DNA of 64,000 nt from BRH-c25 sp035627615 (lineage in GTDB: Bacteria; Bacillota; Clostridia; Lutisporales; Lutisporaceae). The translations under genes were made by a program, and so were the position numbers. Shown piece after piece: positions 51,877 to 59,705 of the stretch. Numbering within the stretch: the first letter of the stretch is position 1; the number at the start of each line of letters is the position of its first letter. The stretch lies in assembly GCA_035627615.1 (NCBI GenBank), contig DASPLL010000017.1, positions 202,281-266,280 on the forward strand. Direction: 5' to 3'. The notes beneath the pieces are model-generated. The model had not been told where the DNA came from and ran no database searches. It saw only the letters and a program-made list of their open reading frames with translations.

Positions 51877-52665
51877 TTATTCTCCAAGTTCATGGTTCTT
51901 AACATCAGTTATAAACATATGTCCCGGAGAGTGGGTTATCATGATCTCGGGCTTGGTCTTCATTGCTACCGCCTGGGGTGTGACCCCGCAGGCCCAGAAT
52001 ACCGGAACTTCATTTTCCTTTATCTCAACAGCATCGCCAAAATCCGGCTTATTTATATTTCTTATTCCTATGAGGGCAGGATTGCCTATGTGAACTGGTG
52101 CTCCGTGAACCCTTGGATACCTTGAGGTAATCTGTACCGCCTTGACGACCTTATCCACAGGGACAGGCCTCATGCTCACCACGGTAGGCCCTGAAAATAT
52201 CCCTGCAGGGCTGCACTCCATATTGGTTATGTACATGGGCACGTTGCAGCCTGCCTGTATATGCCTTACTTCTATCCCCTCATCCATCAGGGCGGACTCA
52301 AAGGTAAAGCTGCAGCCCAGAATGAAAGAAACAAAATCCTCTCTCCATAGTGAAACGATATCTGAAAACTCCCCAGTCAGCTCTCCCTTTTCATAGACCC
52401 TGTATTTTGGGATATCCGTCGCAATATCCGAGCCGGCCGCTGTCAGCTTCAGCTCTCTGCAGCCTGTATCAGCGACTTCCAGAACAGGGCAGGGCTTTGG
52501 ATTTCTCTGTGTGAACAGAAGAAAATCATAGGCCAAGTGTTTCGGCAATATGACCAGGTTGCCCTGGGCGTAGCCCCTGCATATTCCTGAGGTCTGCCCT
52601 GAGAACTCATCTTTCCTGATCAATCCCCTCACCAAAGCAGGGCTGGCATAAGCTAAATCCTTCAT
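51877..52665 (-). CDS. DUF1445 protein, N-terminal half of a D-glutamate cyclase
   Basis: 262 residues. FILGCSFTFESAL, AGCNVPMYITN, RPVPVDKVVKAVQITSRYP and VFWACGVTPQAV are DUF1445 (YcsI/putative hydro-lyase) motifs. The next gene downstream supplies the DUF4392 half. A role in D-glutamate turnover is inferred from the pair. Two or three possible ATG/TTG starts cluster at 52665-52683; I chose the one that matches the family start. Confidence 0.88.
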   Translation of the reverse strand: MKDLAYASPALVRGLIRKDEFSGQTSGICRGYAQGNLVILPKHLAYDFLLFTQRNPKPCPVLEVADTGCRELKLTAAGSDIATDIPKYRVYEKGELTGEFSDIVSLWREDFVSFILGCSFTFESALMDEGIEVRHIQAGCNVPMYITNMECSPAGIFSGPTVVSMRPVPVDKVVKAVQITSRYPRVHGAPVHIGNPALIGIRNINKPDFGDAVEIKENEVPVFWACGVTPQAVAMKTKPEIMITHSPGHMFITDVKNHELGE

Positions 52666-52719
52666 AAAGCACATCTCCTCCAATACATTCGATATAATTC
52701 CTATTCACAACTTCACATC

Positions 52720-52763
52720 AAAAAACAAAAAGACCCAGCATAACTATACATTATCCGGGTCTT
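52720..52763 (-). terminator. Intrinsic terminator after the DUF3870 gene
   Basis: Minus strand: AAGACCCGGATAA, 7-nt loop, TTATGCTGGGTCTT with two mismatches, then a T-rich run. It lies about 100 nt after the DUF3870 stop and before the DUF1445 gene. The 52764-52859 stretch holds nothing else I can see. Confidence 0.6.
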
Positions 52764-52859
52764 GCTTACTGTTGTACATGGAGAATATCCATATCCGGGT
52801 AAACAAAACATTGCTTTTTTATTATAACTTATTATATAGAAATTCCCGGGGTTTTTCAA

Positions 52860-53180
52860 TCATTGTTTTAGCATCATGTACCTGTTGCGGGCATCCTTTA
52901 CTGCTGCTATTACAGCCTTCTGAGCGATTCCATGGAATCTGTCCCTGATTTCATTAATTATAAGCTCCTCGTCATTAATCAGGTTATAGCCAATTATTAT
53001 TGATTTTATAAAATCCGACGTGGTGTCTTTTACCGTGTTGCATGTCACATCGATTATCCCGCCGTCATTTCTGTCAAGAATGATACCTATGAAAAATGTA
53101 TCGAATATGTCGGAGATAGGATCATTGCTGCCGATTTTTGCAATCCCTGTAATATAGATTGTATTTTTTTCATATATCAA
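52860..53180 (-). CDS. DUF3870 family protein
   Basis: 106 residues. TIYITGIAKIGSNDPIS, then GIIDVTCNTVKDTTSDFI and DRFHGIAQKAVIAAVKDARNRY match DUF3870, small proteins of unknown function that often neighbour catabolic or permease genes. Confidence 0.85.
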   Translation of the reverse strand: MIYEKNTIYITGIAKIGSNDPISDIFDTFFIGIILDRNDGGIIDVTCNTVKDTTSDFIKSIIIGYNLINDEELIINEIRDRFHGIAQKAVIAAVKDARNRYMMLKQ

Positions 53181-53231
53181 TTGTACCCCTCCAATTCTCT
53201 TGTGAATTTATCAATACACCGCAAAACACAA

Positions 53232-53351
53232 ATGAATTATCAACCTCACATGTGCTATAATTTTCCTGTAGATTACAAAAAAGCCGGTCTGGGTACCAAG
53301 CTCAAAGACGGAGATATTGTAAGCATAATAGTTCCTATGGTAGGCGGATAA
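53232..53351 (+). pseudogene. Remnant of a ThiS/MoaD-like sulfur carrier gene
   Basis: A 39-codon frame whose end reads DYKKAGLGTKLKDGDIVSII, then VPMVGG before the stop. The diglycine C-terminus and DGDIV block fit ThiS/MoaD-type ubiquitin-like sulfur carriers, but only the last third of that fold is present and there is no Shine-Dalgarno. It sits in intergenic DNA between opposed genes next to hairpin element F. Probably a 5'-truncated relic; a tiny functional carrier is unlikely. Confidence 0.5.
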
Positions 53352-53370
53352 TGCGCCTAAAGGGCGCATT

Positions 53371-53506
53371 CAGTCGCTAGCTGCTAGACGCTAGTCGCTA
53401 GATTTCATGGTATTCCTTATGGGTTCAGGTTGCGGAACGGTTATGAACCGTTCCCTACTAAGCCCTACTCAAATCTAGAGACTAGTGACCAGCGACTAGC
53501 GACTGT
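53371..53506. repeat. Hairpin repeat element F (AGTCGCTAG arms, TATTCCTTAT core)
   Basis: Left arm 53371-53405 and right arm 53470-53505 are imperfect reverse complements of AGTCGCTAG words. The centre holds GGTATTCCTTATGGGTT and a palindrome GGAACGGTTATGAACCGTTCC less one base. A GCGCCTAAAGGGCGC hairpin precedes it. Confidence 0.7.
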
Positions 53507-53558
53507 ACTAATGTCTTGTGAAAGACACATTATAATTTTTATGTGCGGTAGAATTCAA

Positions 53559-54005
53559 TTACTCCTTATCCAATTCCTCGAGCACCCATTCTGTCACCTG
53601 ACTGACCAGCGGCCCGCAGAGCTCATTATGCATCCAGTCCTTCTTCTCGGCTACTTCCTTCGGATCCCTGAGGTTCACTCGGGTAATGTCGTAGCAGCAG
53701 CTGGTTCCATACTTCTCTTTGAACTTTCCGAATACCCTGTCGGCCGGAAGATATGATTCATCACGGCTATCCTCATTTGTCCTCCTGCCCTTAATCATTC
53801 CCATGCAGATGAATGCAGCGTTCAATGCACCACAGTTGCTGCCGTTCCTGCTCATCCCGCTTCCGAAAGGAGTAGCGATCTTAAGAGGCAGTTCCTTATC
53901 CATGCCAAGCTGGTCACAAACAGCTAATACCACCGATTCGCAGCAGTTATAACCGCTGTTGAAATAACTTAACGCCTTTTCCTGTGCTCCCTCATGTTTT
54001 CCCAT
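53559..54005 (-). CDS. C_GCAxxG_C_C family redox protein
   Basis: 148 residues. SGYNCCESVVLAVCDQLG, SNCGALNAAFICMG, TSCCYDITRVNL and LCGPLV give the Cys pattern that names the family. It is thought to be a membrane-associated or redox-linked protein in anaerobes; function unknown. ATG with AAGGGGG 7 nt upstream. Confidence 0.88.
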   Translation of the reverse strand: MGKHEGAQEKALSYFNSGYNCCESVVLAVCDQLGMDKELPLKIATPFGSGMSRNGSNCGALNAAFICMGMIKGRRTNEDSRDESYLPADRVFGKFKEKYGTSCCYDITRVNLRDPKEVAEKKDWMHNELCGPLVSQVTEWVLEELDKE

Positions 54006-54043
54006 AATATAATCCCCCTTATATATATTTATACATAAATATT

Positions 54044-54847
54044 CTATATCCTTGCTTCTGTCCATGTATATATCCTGCTTAGTGCCCTTTCTCTTTCCGG
54101 ATCGTTGAGTATTTCATGATAAAAGCCCTCGAAAAGCTCATACTCCTTGTCCTCCACCGGAATGCTCTCAAAAAAGCTTCTGTTTGCCTTTGGATCGACT
54201 ATTATATCGTCTCCTGCCTGAAGCATGAGGCATGGATAATGAAAGCTGGGTGCGTTAAGAACAGTGTGCTTCCTTGCCTTCTCCATAGCGGTAAACCATC
54301 CTACGGTAACGATATCGGTATTCAATTTATCCTTTTCATATTTCCGGCATACTTCCTTATCCCTGCACACCATATGACTTTTTATTCCACTCTTGAGTTT
54401 AAGCCGTGGATACAGCTTAGCTACGGCCCTGCCGAACATCACTTTGCTGAAGGGTATATCAAGCCGCTCCTTCAAATAAGGTGAAGATACAATAAGCCCC
54501 TTTATCTTGGGATTATGGCATTTTACCCCGTAATACAGTGCGATAAAACCTCCCATGCTGTGTCCCAGTATGAAGACAGGCTTGTCATTCTCCACACGTC
54601 TTATGAATAAATTCACATCATCGATATAATCGTCAGCGCTCTTTATGAATACCCTGGGACCGTCACTCAGCCCATGCCCTACCAGATCTCCCGTATATAC
54701 ATTGTAACCTCTCTCATGGAAGTACGACCCTACATGTACATATCTGCCGGAATGCTCTGCAACCCCATGGACAATTACCAGATTTGCCCTATTGTCATCC
54801 CTTTTCCATTCCCTAATGAATCTGCCTCTGATTTTTTCTTCCAGCAT
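54044..54847 (-). CDS. Alpha/beta hydrolase, monoacylglycerol lipase-like
   Basis: 267 residues. VIVHGVAEHSGRY, GHGLSDGPRVF, and the nucleophile elbow ILGHSMGGFIALYYG are typical of lysophospholipase/monoacylglycerol lipase proteins. The catalytic Asp and His are likely in GDDIIVDPKA and FYHEILND. No signal peptide. Confidence 0.85.
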   Translation of the reverse strand: MLEEKIRGRFIREWKRDDNRANLVIVHGVAEHSGRYVHVGSYFHERGYNVYTGDLVGHGLSDGPRVFIKSADDYIDDVNLFIRRVENDKPVFILGHSMGGFIALYYGVKCHNPKIKGLIVSSPYLKERLDIPFSKVMFGRAVAKLYPRLKLKSGIKSHMVCRDKEVCRKYEKDKLNTDIVTVGWFTAMEKARKHTVLNAPSFHYPCLMLQAGDDIIVDPKANRSFFESIPVEDKEYELFEGFYHEILNDPERERALSRIYTWTEARI

Positions 54848-54874
54848 GAAATCACCCCTGATACCTTATCATCA

Positions 54875-55393
54875 CTATCTTCTCTTGATTATACCCACTT
54901 TTGAATGATAATAAAATAAAAGCCGGGAAAACATATAATCATATATAAAGAAAACCGGCTGCAGGACCACAATAAAGCCGACCAGAAGGACGGAGCTTCC
55001 GGTGATCAGGGATGGCAGCGCCTCAATGAAAAGGTTTTCGAAAAGCAAATACCATAGAAGGCCGGATATGTTGAAAACAGCAAGCTTTAGTATTACTTCA
55101 GCTACTGCTCTCCTTCCTTTTTCTATGAAAAACTTCAATATTGGATAATGACCGAAAAAAAGTACAAAAGGAACTATCCCCAATATATTGCCTGCAATTA
55201 GTGCAGACAAAATACAGGTTGCAAAATACACAGAAATGCCTGCCACTGCTCCGAATTCAATCACTGTAAGGGCTACCGGCAATGAAGCCAAAAAATACAG
55301 CGTCAGCTTCCCCGTAGGCATTATTGCACTTAAATATAATAATATCACTGCTACACTGGTAAATATACCGGTAAAAGCTATTTTCCTGCTCAT
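54875..55393 (-). CDS. Multi-pass membrane protein, possibly ECF-type substrate-binding
   Basis: 172 residues, five or six membrane helices. The N-terminus MSRKIAFTGIFTSVAVILLY resembles small integral membrane proteins such as ECF S-components or DUF2232 proteins, but no ligand motif is seen. ATG with AGAGGTGG 5 nt upstream. Copy 2 of the MITE-like repeat ends 12 nt upstream of this ATG, just before the Shine-Dalgarno. Confidence 0.65.
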   Translation of the reverse strand: MSRKIAFTGIFTSVAVILLYLSAIMPTGKLTLYFLASLPVALTVIEFGAVAGISVYFATCILSALIAGNILGIVPFVLFFGHYPILKFFIEKGRRAVAEVILKLAVFNISGLLWYLLFENLFIEALPSLITGSSVLLVGFIVVLQPVFFIYDYMFSRLLFYYHSKVGIIKRR

Positions 55394-55405
55394 AAAGCCA
55401 CCTCT

Positions 55406-55842
55406 GTAGAAAAATGCGACATAATTAAAGTTCGTGGAAGCACTGGATCGCAAATGAATATTATTCAGCAGCCGAAGCTCCGCAACCAGAGTTTCTAAAC
55501 TCATTCCGGGCAGCATCAAAACTCGCTTCGCTCAAACACTTGATGCTGCTTTCCTCCATTTCATTAAGAAGCTCTAAAGTTTCTACGCAAGGCTGCTTCA
55601 CAATATTCACAGCAATCCAAGTCCGTGATGCACTATGGAAGCTCTTATAGGACAAAGAACACCGACGTGGGGAAGCTATGTTTGACGAAGCCTTTCACTG
55701 ACCTCGGAACGGGAATACCCCGGGCAAAATAACCAGACGGGCCCGCAGCGATGGGACCCCCGAAAGTTTTTTTGCTGGCTTTGAAAGGCGAGGAGGACAT
55801 ACTTCCCCTACAGTCGGAATTCTCCACAAACTATGTCGCATT
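55406..55842 (-). mobile_element. MITE-like element, copy 2
   Basis: 437 bp, inverted relative to copy 1 at 24524-24959. I count about nine single-base differences over the length by eye. It carries the same AATGCGACATA-type ends and the nested GCAGCATCAA hairpin. It fits exactly between two genes: 12 nt from the start codon of the membrane protein gene and 7 nt from the stop codon of the J-domain gene. One base change in this copy (AGAAACTC for AGAAGCTC) weakens the outer stem. Confidence 0.75.
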
Positions 55843-55849
55843 CTTATAT

Positions 55850-56479
55850 TTAACAGCAGTTGATGAAATCTCCGCCCATGCATTCGCAGCAGCAGTCGGT
55901 ACAGATCATACACTGGCATAAGGAGCATAGATCGGGACCTGTACTGTAGCCTCTCCTGTCATACACAGTTGATTGGTACTGCCTGTTGGTTTTTGCCACC
56001 CTGTTCAGGGCATCCCTGAATTCATAGTTGCCCGGCTCCATATCCACAGCAGTTTTAAGACTTGTAACCGCTTCATTGTACCAGCCTCTTCTCATGAAAA
56101 TAAGTCCTCTGAGGTAATACCATTCACCACCTCTGAAGCTGATTCTGTTCAGTATTTCCTCAGCAGCAGCCACGTTTCCCATGTTAATGTACATCCTTAC
56201 CTGGTCATAGTATTCTCTTCCCGGTTCTTCCTGGTTATTTCTGTATCCGGGCTCCTCCTGCTGCCTGTAGCTCCTGTTCCCTTGCTGTGCTTCTGCTTTT
56301 TTCATAAGATAATCATAAGCCTCATTTATCTCTTTAAGCTTCTCTTCGGCTAAATCGGACAGGGGATTATTCTGGTATTGGTCCGGATGATACTTTTTGA
56401 CCAGCTCCTTATATGCTTTTCTTATCCCTTCTGCATCTGTACCTTCCCTAATTCCCAATACTTCGTACGGATTTCTCAT
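55850..56479 (-). CDS. J-domain protein with Cys-rich tail
   Basis: 209 residues. J domain at 1-65 (RNPYEVLGIREG, HPD tripeptide in KYHPDQY), then a TPR-like helical region (about 95-160), then a C-terminal Cys cluster CSLCQCMICTDCCCECMGG. It is not a full DnaJ. It should recruit Hsp70 and may bind metal through the tail. It overlaps the end of the DUF5685 gene by 32 nt, so the two are coupled. Confidence 0.88.
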   Translation of the reverse strand: MRNPYEVLGIREGTDAEGIRKAYKELVKKYHPDQYQNNPLSDLAEEKLKEINEAYDYLMKKAEAQQGNRSYRQQEEPGYRNNQEEPGREYYDQVRMYINMGNVAAAEEILNRISFRGGEWYYLRGLIFMRRGWYNEAVTSLKTAVDMEPGNYEFRDALNRVAKTNRQYQSTVYDRRGYSTGPDLCSLCQCMICTDCCCECMGGDFINCC

Positions 56480-57362
56480 CTTTCTCGCAACTCCTTTTTT
56501 CTCTGGTAATGCAGCTCAATATCTTCTCTGTCTTGCCGTACAGGCCTTCATACAGGATGTTGTCAATTATACCTTTATTTGTAAGCTTCAATAGCTCTAT
56601 AGAACCTGTCGTCTGTGACAATGCCTGCATAAGATTCATTCTGACCTCATCGGCTATACCTGCTTTAAAAACTTCGATATTCTGGTTGTCATATTTGTAT
56701 TGCTTCAACAGTGGATTATAGCTCCCACTCTTTATATCCTTCTCTATATCATCAAAGGCATCTATTATATAAATCCATTTTCCCAGATTATAGCCTATCC
56801 AGCCCAGTACCCTTGATACCGACCTGTCACCACCGCTGTTGCCTGCTGCCAGCAGTTGGCTGAGCATATTTGCAAAAGGCTCTGCCGCTTCATCCATCGA
56901 GCTGCAAGCCTGCTCCTCCAGTTGGACCTGTGAATCAATCGAAGCAGCTATAATCCCATCCAGATGCTTATTCCTTGAGGCTGCGTTATTATAGCCTCTT
57001 TTAAAAGCAATATGTGCCAGCCTTGGAAGTGCCCCTCCTTCATCTCTTATATTATCCATCAACTTATAATACGTAAGCAATACATTAATGTCTGCTGCAT
57101 AATCAATATGAGGACTTTCTTTCACTATCCATTTCTTTTTCACCGGATTTGCTATGCAGCTTTCTTTTTTAAGCACCGGCGTTTCATTATGAACAGCTGA
57201 CAGAAGTAAACCCAGAAAAACAGAATCATAGTTAAGTGCAAATCTCGAAAGAGTTCCGAAGCTCCTGCCCATTGATTTGCATACTCCGCAGTAATATCCC
57301 CTGAAAAGCTCATATTCCTTTATTTTAAGCTCCGGCTTATCCGGCATTATATATCCAAACAT
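56448..57362 (-). CDS. DUF5685 family protein
   Basis: 304 residues. MFGYIMPDKPELKIKEYELF and GYYCGVCKSMGRSFG, then NVLLTYYKLMDNIRDEG and DAFDDIEKDIKSGSYNPL are the DUF5685 signature. The CGVCKSMG block may bind a metal. Function unknown, often next to J-domain genes in Clostridia. Confidence 0.85.
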   Translation of the reverse strand: MFGYIMPDKPELKIKEYELFRGYYCGVCKSMGRSFGTLSRFALNYDSVFLGLLLSAVHNETPVLKKESCIANPVKKKWIVKESPHIDYAADINVLLTYYKLMDNIRDEGGALPRLAHIAFKRGYNNAASRNKHLDGIIAASIDSQVQLEEQACSSMDEAAEPFANMLSQLLAAGNSGGDRSVSRVLGWIGYNLGKWIYIIDAFDDIEKDIKSGSYNPLLKQYKYDNQNIEVFKAGIADEVRMNLMQALSQTTGSIELLKLTNKGIIDNILYEGLYGKTEKILSCITREKRSCEKDEKSVRSIGN

Positions 57363-57430
57363 GTATACTCCTTAAAATAGATTATTAGTAATTATAACAT
57401 ATTTAAAATAGCGGCAAAACTAATATGTGC

Positions 57431-57578
57431 TGTATCATTTTTGTTACGAGTTGCGTGTTACGCGTTACGAGATACAGCATATCCTTCGAAGCCTGTTCGG
57501 GCGAACAATGTTCGCCCCTACCAATTCTCCAAAGCCCTGCCTTAATCCTCGTACCTCGCATCTCGAATCTCGTATCTA
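57431..57578. repeat. Hairpin repeat element G (TTACGCG/TCTCG arms, CTTCGAAGCC core)
   Basis: Left arm GTTACGAGTTGCGTGTTACG (57443 on) and right arm of CTCGTACCTCGCATCTCG words (57548-57576). The centre has CCTTCGAAGCC and an inner palindrome GGGCGAACAATGTTCGCCC. The right arm reaches the UvrD-like stop codon. Confidence 0.65.
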
Positions 57579-59693
57579 TTTCTCATACCTCAACGGACAA
57601 AAAGCTTTTGAAAACACCTTTGTTCCGTAAACCTCAAATTCCACCGTTATATTAGCCTCATCCTCGCTTGCTACCATACCCTGTCCATATTTTTCGTGAT
57701 ATACCTTAGCATTGGCGGCAGGCAAGGCTATAGCTGCTTCACTTTCCTGCTTTGACTCCTTGATATCAATATTCGCCTTTATATCACGTCGAAGCTCGGA
57801 AAGCTTAGAACTGCGGCTCACGAAATCCTCACTGTCAATCAGCTCCGGAGAAATCATCCGAAGATAAGGACTGGGTATGCCATATACACCAAACTCATCA
57901 GGATTTGTATGGTAGGATATCTCCAGTGAATCCTTCGCTCTTGTTATGCCTACAAAAAACAGCCTTTTTTCCTCCTCTTCCTCTCCCTGAGTCCTTGCGG
58001 GGATAGGTATCAGCCCCAGATTGGCCCCTGAAATAAATACCTGCCTGAATTCAAGACCTTTGGATGCGTGCAGTGTCATAAGCTTTACCGAGCCGCTGCC
58101 CTTTTCCGTCCCATCACCGGGAACCCGGCTGCCGTACAATGCGGAATTATCCAGATAATCCTTTATACCTCTGAACCTGTCTTTATTGGTGCTTTCCAGA
58201 TAGGCTTTTATATCCTCCAGGAAAAGCAGTACTCTTTCCCTATCTTCACCATAGGTTATTGAGGTAGGCATAAGGTATGCACCCAGATCAAAGTATTCAA
58301 AAAGCTTTTCTGTTCCGGTATCATTATTGGCATTGCACCATTCCTTAAAATCAACAACCTTCTTCACCAGCTCGATTTGCAGACCTTTATCCGCTTCCAT
58401 ACTGTCAATAACCTCTTTAATCTTCTTTTTAGACATGCCCGGGCCATATCTTCCGTCACACAGGATATATGCCATACTGTCCTTATCATTGGGGTTCACC
58501 GCTGCCTTCAGGAGCCTTGTCAACCAGTACAGCACAGGTATGTCCCTGAGAGTCCTCTTAAGGGAAACCTCGTGGGGAATATCATGTTTTTCAAAAACAT
58601 CCCTGAATACTTCAGACTGCTTCTGTTTTCTGTAAAGGACTGCTATGTCGCCGTATTTGTAACCGTCCTCTGCAAGCTTTTTGATCCTGTCGCAAAGGTA
58701 TAAAGCCTCATTGAAGGTATTATGGTGCTTTTTCACTATAATAAGCCTGCCCTTATCCCTTACGCCCGATATCAGCTGCCCGGGCTCCAGGAATGCCTTC
58801 GCGGCGTCCAGTATGGTAGAAGTGGACCTATAGTTTATGGGCAGAGTAAGTTCATTCCCGCCGTGCGCTTTCCTGAACTCACTGAAAATATCCTTTTTGC
58901 TGCCCCTCCAGGTATAGATCACCTGGTTGGGGTCCCCAACAGCAAAAATATGGGTCTTTTCCTTCTTCATCCGCTGGATAAGCTCAAGCTGGCGGTCATC
59001 ACTGTCCTGGAATTCATCTATGATTATCCATTCGGGAGAGTATTCATGCCTGCTCAATAGTTCCGCAGCATTTTCTATCAGGTCGTCAAACTCCATTACA
59101 TTGCAGCGTTTCTTCTCTGCCTCAAGAAGCCTGATAAACTCAGCCAGGTCATCATCATGCTTCATATTCCCGTAAAGAAGCTTACCCTGCCTATGCTGCT
59201 CTATTCTTTTCCTTATCTTGTTCTTATATTTCAAAGTCAGACTGTTCTCATTCATCACCCGTTCATATAGCTCCAGCATACCGTCGGCATCATAGATTGA
59301 AAAGCCGCCGGCATATCCAAGCTCAGATACAGGAAGCACAGAAGAAAGAAGGGTCCTGCATACTCCATGAAAGGTACCGAAGAAACGCAGCTCCTCCTCC
59401 TTTATGTTCCTGTTCTTTTCCCTTATACGCAGCTTTATCTCTTGTGCAGCTTTATTGGTAAAGGTAAGCACCACCATACTCTCGAGAGGCACCCCTTTTA
59501 CAAAGTGCAGATACAGTATCTTATCTATCAATACAGTTGTCTTTCCACTGCCTACCTGGGCAGAAAGCAGCAGCACCCTGCTTTGGTCTGTCACTGCAGC
59601 CCTCTGATACTCATTAAGTCTGGAAAGCTCCTGCAGCAGCTCCTGATGCTCGGGGCTCTCCTGCCCTTTAAGCTTTCTATACAAATCCTCCAT
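57576..59693 (-). CDS. UvrD/PcrA-like superfamily 1 DNA helicase
   Basis: 705 residues. Walker A SAQVGSGKTTVLIDK, DEFQDSDDRQLELI, VGDPNQVIYTWRGS and VKLMTLHASKGLEF are the SF1 motifs. The C-terminus carries a PcrA-like Tudor segment (YHEKYGQGMVASEDE). It is likely a 3'-5' repair helicase. ATG with GAGG 6 nt upstream. It follows the MrfA-like helicase by 12 nt, so they are probably co-transcribed and act in one repair route (inference). Confidence 0.9.
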   Translation of the reverse strand: MEDLYRKLKGQESPEHQELLQELSRLNEYQRAAVTDQSRVLLLSAQVGSGKTTVLIDKILYLHFVKGVPLESMVVLTFTNKAAQEIKLRIREKNRNIKEEELRFFGTFHGVCRTLLSSVLPVSELGYAGGFSIYDADGMLELYERVMNENSLTLKYKNKIRKRIEQHRQGKLLYGNMKHDDDLAEFIRLLEAEKKRCNVMEFDDLIENAAELLSRHEYSPEWIIIDEFQDSDDRQLELIQRMKKEKTHIFAVGDPNQVIYTWRGSKKDIFSEFRKAHGGNELTLPINYRSTSTILDAAKAFLEPGQLISGVRDKGRLIIVKKHHNTFNEALYLCDRIKKLAEDGYKYGDIAVLYRKQKQSEVFRDVFEKHDIPHEVSLKRTLRDIPVLYWLTRLLKAAVNPNDKDSMAYILCDGRYGPGMSKKKIKEVIDSMEADKGLQIELVKKVVDFKEWCNANNDTGTEKLFEYFDLGAYLMPTSITYGEDRERVLLFLEDIKAYLESTNKDRFRGIKDYLDNSALYGSRVPGDGTEKGSGSVKLMTLHASKGLEFRQVFISGANLGLIPIPARTQGEEEEEKRLFFVGITRAKDSLEISYHTNPDEFGVYGIPSPYLRMISPELIDSEDFVSRSSKLSELRRDIKANIDIKESKQESEAAIALPAANAKVYHEKYGQGMVASEDEANITVEFEVYGTKVFSKAFCPLRYEK

Positions 59694-59705
59694 ATTAGGC
59701 CTCAC

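Noticed and set aside
51702..51905. 68-residue N-terminal extension of the DUF4392 protein
   Set aside because: It translates hairpin element E, and the internal ATG has a proper Shine-Dalgarno.
55394..55519. N-terminal extension of the membrane protein into the mobile element
   Set aside because: The AGAGGTGG-preceded ATG at 55393 starts a normal hydrophobic N-terminus; the extension reads repeat DNA.
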